Source: Anoxybacteroides voinovskiense (GTDB lineage: Bacteria; Bacillota; Bacilli; Bacillales; Anoxybacillaceae). Taken from it: a stretch of DNA of 57,154 bases. Location of the stretch: NCBI RefSeq assembly GCF_014196205.1, contig NZ_JACIDE010000021.1, positions 1 to 57,154 of the forward strand. The letters are read 5' to 3'. This document shows, piece by piece, positions 51,767 through 57,154 of this stretch (position 1 is its first letter; the number at the start of each line of letters is the position of its first letter). The notes below the pieces were generated by a model. It did no database searches. It worked only from the letters and a program-made list of their open reading frames with translations, and was not told the DNA's origin. A program made the position numbers and the translations under genes.

Positions 51767-52726
51767 ATGGATTGGAAAACGAGAGTGACAGAGTTATTAC
51801 GGATTGACTATCCGATTATTCAAGGTGGGCTTGCGTATTTAGCATATGCAGAGCTAGCAGCAGCCGTCTCGAACGCAGGCGGATTAGGGCAAATTACGGC
51901 AATGTCGCTATCGACACCAGAGGCGTTGCGTGAAGAAATTCGAAAAGTGCGCGAGAAAACCGACCGACCGTTCGGCGTGAACTTTGCGATTGGGCAACAC
52001 GGACGACCGTTTTCCCATATGCTTGAAGTGGCGATTGAAGAAAAAGTGCCGGTCGTCTCGGTGACAGGAGGAAATCCTGCCCCGTTTTTTGAGCAGTTAA
52101 AAGGAGTAGATGTTAAAAAGCTTGTACTTGTCGCGGCTGTCCGCCAAGCGGTAAAAGCAGAAGAGCTAGGGGCAGATGCGGTGATGGTCGTCGGGCAAGA
52201 AGGAGGAGGACATTTAGGAAAATACGATATCGGAACGTTTGTACTGATTCCGAAAGTTGTTGATTCTGTATCGATTCCGGTGATTGCTTCTGGCGGCATT
52301 GGAGACGGCAGAGGGCTAATGGCGGCATTAGCGCTCGGTGCGGAAGGCATCGAAATGGGCACACGTTTTATTGCAACGCAAGAATGTGTACATGCCCATC
52401 CGCTGTACAAAGAGTTGCTTGTAAAAGGATCGGAAAACGATACCGTTGTTATTAAGCGAAGTTTAGGAGCGCCAGGAAGAGCGATTGCGAACGAGTGGAC
52501 GGAAAAAATTTTACAAATGGAACAACAAGGTGGAACGTACGAACAATTAAAAGAATACATTAGCGGGGAAGCGAACCGTCGCTTTATTTATGACGGGAAA
52601 ACGAACGAAGGATTTGCGTGGGCCGGACAAGTGATGGGCTTAATTCATGATGTGCCGACCGTTGCCGAATTATTTGCCCGCATGGTGAAAGAGGCGGAAC
52701 AAATTCGCAAACGCTGGGCAAACTAA
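51767..52726 (+). CDS. FMN-dependent nitronate monooxygenase or FabK-like enoyl-ACP reductase
   Basis: The 319-residue TIM-barrel flavoenzyme belongs to the NPD/FabK superfamily. It shows [29 protein letters not shown] (start of the barrel), [18 protein letters not shown] with the histidine typical of the family and [22 protein letters not shown] (phosphate-binding loop of FMN). The family contains both nitronate monooxygenases and the FabK fatty-acid reductase, and sequence by eye does not separate them safely. AGGGGGTG precedes the ATG. yktA follows after 16 bases and is likely co-transcribed. Confidence 0.85.
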   Translation: MDWKTRVTELLRIDYPIIQGGLAYLAYAELAAAVSNAGGLGQITAMSLSTPEALREEIRKVREKTDRPFGVNFAIGQHGRPFSHMLEVAIEEKVPVVSVTGGNPAPFFEQLKGVDVKKLVLVAAVRQAVKAEELGADAVMVVGQEGGGHLGKYDIGTFVLIPKVVDSVSIPVIASGGIGDGRGLMAALALGAEGIEMGTRFIATQECVHAHPLYKELLVKGSENDTVVIKRSLGAPGRAIANEWTEKILQMEQQGGTYEQLKEYISGEANRRFIYDGKTNEGFAWAGQVMGLIHDVPTVAELFARMVKEAEQIRKRWAN

Positions 52727-52742
52727 TGGCGGAGGTGATTTA

Positions 52743-53021
52743 GTGTACTCGTACCCGTTTTCTTACGATTGGACAACGCAAGAAATTATTGATGTGATTA
52801 AGTTTTTTGAAGCGGTCGAAACGGTTTATGAACACGGAATGGAACGTGAGCAGTTAATGAATATGTACCGTCGATTTAAAGAAATCGTTCCGAGCAAAAG
52901 CGAAGAGAAAAAATGGTGTGATGAATTTGAAAAAACGAGCGGCTACTCGTCCTATCGCGTCGTGAAAAAAGCGAAAGAAGCAAAAAATGGCGAGTGGATT
53001 CAGATGAACGAAAAAAATTAG
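52743..53021 (+). CDS. yktA: UPF0223 family protein YktA
   Basis: The 92-residue helical protein matches the UPF0223 family: [23 protein letters not shown], then [23 protein letters not shown] and [14 protein letters not shown]. The C-terminal tail here, [11 protein letters not shown], is longer than the core. Structure and function unknown. GTG 52743 follows GGAGGTGATTTA, 16 bases after the previous stop. Confidence 0.9.
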   Translation: MYSYPFSYDWTTQEIIDVIKFFEAVETVYEHGMEREQLMNMYRRFKEIVPSKSEEKKWCDEFEKTSGYSSYRVVKKAKEAKNGEWIQMNEKN

Positions 53022-53130
53022 ACGAATGCACAAATTTGTTGCATAGCCCCCTTTCCTTACATAATATATATAAACACTATCAGAAAATTTTGTGATTTTC
53101 CAAAAGAAAGGGAAAGGGGTGCTTCTGTTA

Positions 53131-53319
53131 ATGAAAAAAACAGTCAATTCAGTCAAACGGACAGACGGCGAAAAGCGGATGGCAGTTCTCAAGCTTGAGT
53201 TAGATTATGAGTTGGCAACCCTTTATGATGCGATGATGGAAAATGATGAAGAGAAGAAAAAAGAGTGCAAGCGAAAATTAGAAAAGTTACGTCAAGAACT
53301 GATGCGTCTTCAGCTATAA
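53131..53319 (+). CDS. ykzI: Small coiled-coil protein (YkzI-like)
   Basis: The 62-residue protein starts with a basic stretch and continues as one helix: RMAVLKLELDYELATLYDAMMENDEEKKKECKRKLEKLRQELMRL. Its place between yktA and yktC corresponds to B. subtilis ykzI. The symbol rests on position and length, not a checked alignment. AAAGGGGTGC lies nine bases before the ATG. A terminator follows. Function unknown; protein-protein contact is a fair guess. Confidence 0.65.
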   Translation: MKKTVNSVKRTDGEKRMAVLKLELDYELATLYDAMMENDEEKKKECKRKLEKLRQELMRLQL

Positions 53320-53333
53320 AGAAAGCGAACTGG

Positions 53334-53361
53334 CGAACCATATGATACGGTTCGTTTTTTC
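53334..53361 (+). terminator. Terminator after the ykzI-like gene
   Basis: CGAACC (53334-53339) pairs with GGTTCG (53349-53354), followed by six T's. Confidence 0.75.
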
Positions 53362-53446
53362 TTGCAGAATGTGCCAACTTGCACTATTCTAATGTATATT
53401 CGTACATAACAAATTATGATGATTTTTTTCGATAGGAGTTGGAAAA

Positions 53447-54235
53447 ATGAATTGGGAACAAATCGACGAATGTGCCCGAGCATGGTTGAAAGAAGCTGGA
53501 TCCCGCATTTGTGAAACGTTTGCGCAGCAATTGACGATACAAACGAAATCGAATCGGAAAGACTTAGTGACTAACGTGGACAAAGAAACGGAGCAGTTTT
53601 TCATTGAGCACATAAAAAATACTTTTCCACAACATCGCGTGCTTGGCGAAGAAGGGTTTGGCGATGATATAGGAGCATTAGATGGGACGGTGTGGATTAT
53701 CGACCCGATTGATGGGACGATGAATTTTATTCACCAACAACGAAATTTTGCCATTTCGATCGGCATTTTTCATGATGGCGTCGGTCAACTTGGCTATATT
53801 TACGATGTTGTGCATGACGAACTATATTCGGCACAAAAAGGAAAGGGCGCGTATGTAAACGATTCTCCGCTTCCGCGGTTGCAGCCGGTATCTGTTTCCG
53901 AAGCGATTATTTCCTTAAATACAACGTGGGTGATTGACAATGCCCGCATTGACCCATCTAGACTAACACCGCTTGTGAAAGCAGTGCGTGGGACGCGGTC
54001 ATACGGTTCAGCAGCGCTCGAAATGGCATATGTTGCCGCGGGAAGGTTAGATGCGTACATGACGATGCGGTTGTCGCCGTGGGATTTTGCCGGTGGGCTT
54101 ATCATTGTCGAGGAAGTTGGCGGCGTGGTGACAAATATTTATGGTGAACCACTTCAATTGCTTGAACAAAACTCGGTGTTAGTCGCCAAACCAGGGCTTC
54201 ATGAACAAATTGTAAAGCAATATATTCGAAAATAA
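53447..54235 (+). CDS. yktC: Inositol monophosphatase family protein YktC
   Basis: The 262-residue Mg-dependent phosphatase has the family metal sites: LGEEGFG, VWIIDPIDGTMNFIH and LSPWDFAGGLIIVEEVGG. Substrates could be inositol phosphate, or other sugar phosphates or 3'-phosphoadenosine phosphate. It matches B. subtilis YktC. GATAGGAGTTGG precedes the ATG. It converges on ylaF at a strong hairpin. Confidence 0.93.
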   Translation: MNWEQIDECARAWLKEAGSRICETFAQQLTIQTKSNRKDLVTNVDKETEQFFIEHIKNTFPQHRVLGEEGFGDDIGALDGTVWIIDPIDGTMNFIHQQRNFAISIGIFHDGVGQLGYIYDVVHDELYSAQKGKGAYVNDSPLPRLQPVSVSEAIISLNTTWVIDNARIDPSRLTPLVKAVRGTRSYGSAALEMAYVAAGRLDAYMTMRLSPWDFAGGLIIVEEVGGVVTNIYGEPLQLLEQNSVLVAKPGLHEQIVKQYIRK

Positions 54236-54264
54236 AATCGGGACAAGCGTTCCATGTCCCGATT
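54236..54264. terminator. Terminator between yktC and ylaF
   Basis: AATCGGGACA (54236-54245) pairs with TGTCCCGATT (54255-54264). The minus-strand side has a T-rich tail (TTTTATTTT), so it mainly serves ylaF and may also stop yktC. Confidence 0.75.
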
Positions 54265-54448
54265 ATAACATACCTTTTTCACGCATCCGTTTTTTCGTGA
54301 TGAATCCGATTCCCATAATAAGCACAAAAGCAACAATTGAAAGGATAATGCCGATTGTAATTTGTTCGGCAATAAAAATCCCGATGGCCATAATCGATGA
54401 AGCAGCCAAAATCGCAAACAACAAAAACACGGGCTGAATCGATTTCAT
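54263..54448 (-). CDS. ylaF: Small two-helix membrane protein YlaF
   Basis: The 61-residue protein has two membrane helices (about 6-26 and 30-50) and a basic C-terminal end (TKKRMREKG). Position before typA and size match B. subtilis YlaF (DUF5325). AAGGGGATTTTC precedes the ATG. Function unknown. Confidence 0.78.
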   Translation of the reverse strand: MKSIQPVFLLFAILAASSIMAIGIFIAEQITIGIILSIVAFVLIMGIGFITKKRMREKGML

Positions 54449-54564
54449 GAAAATCCCCTTTCTCGTCTTCTCTTTTCCTTTTTCAGTTTACAGGAAAACA
54501 TTCCGCTTTTCTATCCTCTTTATGATATAATAAACGAGCAATTTACGTATAGGAGTTGAATGAA

Positions 54565-56406
54565 GTGAAACGGCGAGAAGATCTTCGAAATATTGCAATT
54601 ATCGCCCATGTCGACCATGGCAAAACAACGTTAGTCGATCAGTTGTTGCGCCAATCAGGGACGTTTCGTGCAAATGAACAAGTACAAGAACGGGCGCTTG
54701 ACCGCAATGATTTAGAAAGAGAACGTGGCATTACTATTTTGGCGAAAAACACCGCGATTCATTATAAAGATGCGCGCATTAACATTTTAGACACGCCTGG
54801 GCATGCCGATTTTGGTGGAGAAGTAGAACGGATTATGCGATTAGTGGATGGGGTGTTGCTTGTTGTCGATGCGTACGAAGGGTGCATGCCGCAGACGCGC
54901 TTCGTGCTGAAAAAAGCGCTCGAGCAGCAGTTGACGCCGATTGTCGTTGTCAATAAAATCGACCGCGAATTTGCTCGTCCGGAAGAAGTCGTCGATGAAG
55001 TCATTGATTTATTTATTGAACTAGGGGCAACAGAAGAGCAGCTAGAGTTTCCGGTCGTTTACGCTTCTGCATTGAACGGGACGGCAAGCTTAGACCCGCA
55101 CCGGCAAGAAAGCGATATGACGGTACTATTTGAAACGATTATGGAGCACATTCCTGCTCCTGTTGATAACCGCACTGAGCCGCTGCAATTCCAAGTGGCG
55201 CTGCTTGATTATAACGACTATGTCGGTCGAATTGGGATTGGGCGTGTGTTTCGCGGCACGATTAAAGTCGGCCAACAAGTGGCGTTAATGAAGTTAGATG
55301 GATCGGTGAAAACGTTCCGCGTTACGAAGCTATTTGGCTTCATCGGATTAAAGCGCATCGAAATTACTGAAGCAGAAGCAGGCGATATTATTGCTGTTTC
55401 GGGAATGGAAGACATTAACGTCGGGGAAACGGTATGCCCGATTGAGCAGCAAGAGGCGTTACCAGCGTTACGAATTGATGAACCGACGTTAAAAATGACA
55501 TTTTTAGTGAATAATAGCCCGTTTGCTGGTCGCGAAGGAAAATACGTCACCGCTCGTAAAATCGAAGAACGGCTTCGCACACAGCTTGAGACAGACGTGA
55601 GTTTACGCGTCGAACCGACCGAGTCGCCGGACGCGTGGATTGTTTCGGGGCGCGGGGAATTGCATTTATCGATTTTAATCGAAAATATGCGGCGTGAAGG
55701 GTTTGAGCTGCAAGTATCCAAACCGGAAGTCATTATGAAGGAGGTAGATGGGGTGCTTTGTGAGCCGATGGAGCGCGTGCAAATTGACATCCCAGAAGAG
55801 TATACAGGAGCGATTATGGAGTCGCTCGGTATGCGTAAAGGGGAAATGGTCGATATGCTCCATCAAGAAAATGGACAAGTCCGCCTTATTTTCCTAGTGC
55901 CAGCACGCGGGTTAATCGGCTATCGCACGGAATTTATGTCGTTGACGCGCGGGTACGGGATTTTAAACCATTCGTTTGACCATTACGCGCCAGTGCAAAA
56001 AGGGCTTGTCGGCGGACGACGCCAAGGAGTGCTTATTTCGCTGGAAACGGGCAAGGCGACTGCCTATGGAATTATGCAAGTGGAAGACCGCGGCACGATT
56101 TTTGTGGAGCCAGGAACAGAAGTGTATGAAGGAATGATTGTTGGCGAGCATACGCGCGAAAACGATTTAGTCGTAAACATTTGCAAAGTCAAACACGCGA
56201 CAAATATTCGTTCGGCGACAAAAGAGCAGACGGTGACGATGAAAAAGCCGCGCATTATGACGCTGGAAGAAGCGCTTGAATATTTAAATGACGATGAATA
56301 TTGCGAAGTGACGCCGCAATCGATTCGCTTGCGCAAGAAAATTTTAGATAAAAACGAGCGTGAGAAGCTAGCGAAGAAAAAGAAAGCGGCGGAACAGGCG
56401 AAATAA
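54565..56406 (+). CDS. typA: Translational GTPase TypA/BipA
   Basis: The 613-residue ribosome-associated GTPase has G1 [10 protein letters not shown]2 ERGITI, G3 [11 protein letters not shown] and G4 NKID in the first 200 residues, an EF-Tu-like domain 2 ([17 protein letters not shown]), EF-G-like domains and the TypA-specific C-terminal part. It takes part in ribosome assembly and stress adaptation. GTG 54565 yields the start [15 protein letters not shown], as in B. subtilis, nine bases from AGGAG. A TTG at 54556 is in frame but abuts the ribosome binding site. Confidence 0.96.
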   Translation: MKRREDLRNIAIIAHVDHGKTTLVDQLLRQSGTFRANEQVQERALDRNDLERERGITILAKNTAIHYKDARINILDTPGHADFGGEVERIMRLVDGVLLVVDAYEGCMPQTRFVLKKALEQQLTPIVVVNKIDREFARPEEVVDEVIDLFIELGATEEQLEFPVVYASALNGTASLDPHRQESDMTVLFETIMEHIPAPVDNRTEPLQFQVALLDYNDYVGRIGIGRVFRGTIKVGQQVALMKLDGSVKTFRVTKLFGFIGLKRIEITEAEAGDIIAVSGMEDINVGETVCPIEQQEALPALRIDEPTLKMTFLVNNSPFAGREGKYVTARKIEERLRTQLETDVSLRVEPTESPDAWIVSGRGELHLSILIENMRREGFELQVSKPEVIMKEVDGVLCEPMERVQIDIPEEYTGAIMESLGMRKGEMVDMLHQENGQVRLIFLVPARGLIGYRTEFMSLTRGYGILNHSFDHYAPVQKGLVGGRRQGVLISLETGKATAYGIMQVEDRGTIFVEPGTEVYEGMIVGEHTRENDLVVNICKVKHATNIRSATKEQTVTMKKPRIMTLEEALEYLNDDEYCEVTPQSIRLRKKILDKNEREKLAKKKKAAEQAK

Positions 56407-56418
56407 GGGGGAGATAAT

Positions 56419-56733
56419 ATGTTAGAGCGGCTTTCCTTCTTTGCCTCGCTGTACGGGGTGCATACGAACCCGAAGCAAGGCATGTGGCTGTTGTATGTTA
56501 CAGTGCTCATTTTATCCGCCATTGTATATCGGCTTGGGTTTGCGAAAAAACTGCCGGTATTAAAAAACGTCATCATTTACGTGCTCTTGGCGTTAGGCTG
56601 TACCATTTTAACATTTTTTGCTGTCTTTTTGCCTATTGCGGAAGGGTTAGTAGTCGCCGCGCTTATTTTGACGATTTATAAAATTCGACTACATCAAGCG
56701 AAAAAACAAGATGCAAATAAAGGGGCTAATTAA
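56419..56733 (+). CDS. ylaH: YlaH family membrane protein
   Basis: The 104-residue protein has three membrane helices (about 22-39, 48-66 and 68-86) and a basic C-terminal tail. [38 protein letters not shown] is characteristic of YlaH. It follows typA by 12 bases (AAGGGGGAGA precedes the ATG), as in B. subtilis. Function unknown. Confidence 0.88.
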   Translation: MLERLSFFASLYGVHTNPKQGMWLLYVTVLILSAIVYRLGFAKKLPVLKNVIIYVLLALGCTILTFFAVFLPIAEGLVVAALILTIYKIRLHQAKKQDANKGAN

Positions 56734-56793
56734 TTAGACAAATCTTTTTTGCCGTAGTCCACGCATACAAGCATAAAATAAGGTGGTGGTGGA

Positions 56794-57069
56794 GTGAAGT
56801 CATTGCAAGACGCCCTTTATAACTGGTTGACGATTCACGTCGTTGCTGAGGCGCGACCGAATGATACGGCAGCGCAAGAAACGGTTGCTTTTTTCCGCGC
56901 TATTTTACAAACGGACTTTCACGTTACAGACATAAACGTCGTGAAAGAGGAATCGATGTATACCGTTCACTATAAAAAAGAAGACGAGTGGAAAACGGCG
57001 CGCTTTCCGGTAGAATTGATTGACGTTATGCTTGAACAAATCGAGCGCGAGCCTGAGAAATATGGATAA
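56794..57069 (+). CDS. Conserved hypothetical protein
   Basis: The 91-residue soluble protein starts with GTG at 56794 behind AAGGTGGTGGA. It has an N-terminal helix (QDALYNWLTIHVVAEARPND) and beta strands (YTVHYKKEDEWKTARFPVELIDVM). I do not recognise the family. Translation is supported by a good ribosome binding site and typical codon use. It may be co-transcribed with ylaH, 60 bases upstream. Confidence 0.72.
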   Translation: MKSLQDALYNWLTIHVVAEARPNDTAAQETVAFFRAILQTDFHVTDINVVKEESMYTVHYKKEDEWKTARFPVELIDVMLEQIEREPEKYG

Positions 57070-57154
57070 TAAAATTAACCAAATAAATAAAAATAATTAA
57101 AAATTTTTATAAAAATAGTTATTTTTAATCTGGCAATATGTTATCATCATATTG

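Noticed and set aside
56742-56757. Fourth copy of the MITE-like element (TTTTTTGCCGTAGTC)
   Set aside because: Only about 15 bases match, with no hairpin arm, ends or target duplication.

Overview
The window is chromosomal DNA of a low-to-moderate GC member of the Bacillaceae. It most resembles a thermophilic Anoxybacillus/Geobacillus-type genome. This rests on gene content and order that match the Bacillus subtilis cheV-patA-kre-yku...-rnjA-pdhABCD-speA-ykt-typA region, on strong AGGAGG-type ribosome binding sites with frequent GTG/TTG starts, and on a DUF1885 gene of the kind known from G. stearothermophilus. The genus is an inference. No rRNA, tRNA, CRISPR array, prophage or intact insertion sequence was seen.

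Layout. 0.2-7 kb: a TetR regulator with a probable target oxidoreductase, PatA aminotransferase, an IDEAL-domain protein, CorA, a LOG-like protein and a drug-efflux MFS pump. 7-10.5 kb: an unusual lectin-like beta-propeller protein with five near-identical 45-residue blades plus a sixth partial one, a membrane histidine kinase and a DUF1906 protein. 10.5-22 kb: CheV, then six tightly coupled genes (HPt-REC-GGDEF-REC protein, membrane-anchored HEAT protein, family-2 glycosyltransferase, membrane-anchored glycoside hydrolase, lone receiver, large hybrid histidine kinase). I read these as a phosphorelay and c-di-GMP controlled exopolysaccharide machine. It is the best candidate here for an undescribed system. 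22-26 kb: a gerABC-type germinant receptor operon and kre. 26-37 kb: ppx-ppk, ykuE, fadH, ykuI, ykuJ, abbA, darB, dapH, dapL and ykuS. 37-42 kb, mostly minus strand: ktrC, ykuV, rnjA, rpoY, a 23-codon peptide gene, then ykrA and defB. 42-49 kb: ykyA, pdhABCD and small conserved genes. 49-57 kb: an SR1-type dual-function RNA with its SR1P peptide, speA, a nitronate monooxygenase/FabK-like enzyme, yktA, a ykzI-like gene, yktC, ylaF, typA and ylaH.

Structure that the genes do not explain. A miniature inverted-repeat element occurs three times (1822-2037, 51400-51649 and a decayed copy at 45399-45511). Its copies have matching 15-bp ends, a multi-hairpin interior with compensatory changes, and 9-bp flanking duplications. 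One copy split what had been a symmetrical two-way terminator between convergent genes. A second family of short repeats (core AAAGCGGAGGCGACT) sits directly behind stop codons. Two perfect CcpN-type boxes flank the -35 element of the SR1 promoter, and a FadR-type operator precedes fadH.

How the genes fit together. Several signalling circuits are side by side: c-di-GMP (GGDEF cyclase, YkuI receptor), c-di-AMP (DarB, KtrC), transition-state control (AbbA, Kre, a KinB-like kinase), phosphate storage (ppx-ppk), lysine/diaminopimelate synthesis (dapH, dapL, patA) and RNA turnover plus transcription (rnjA-rpoY). All functions are assigned by reading sequence. No database search was run.
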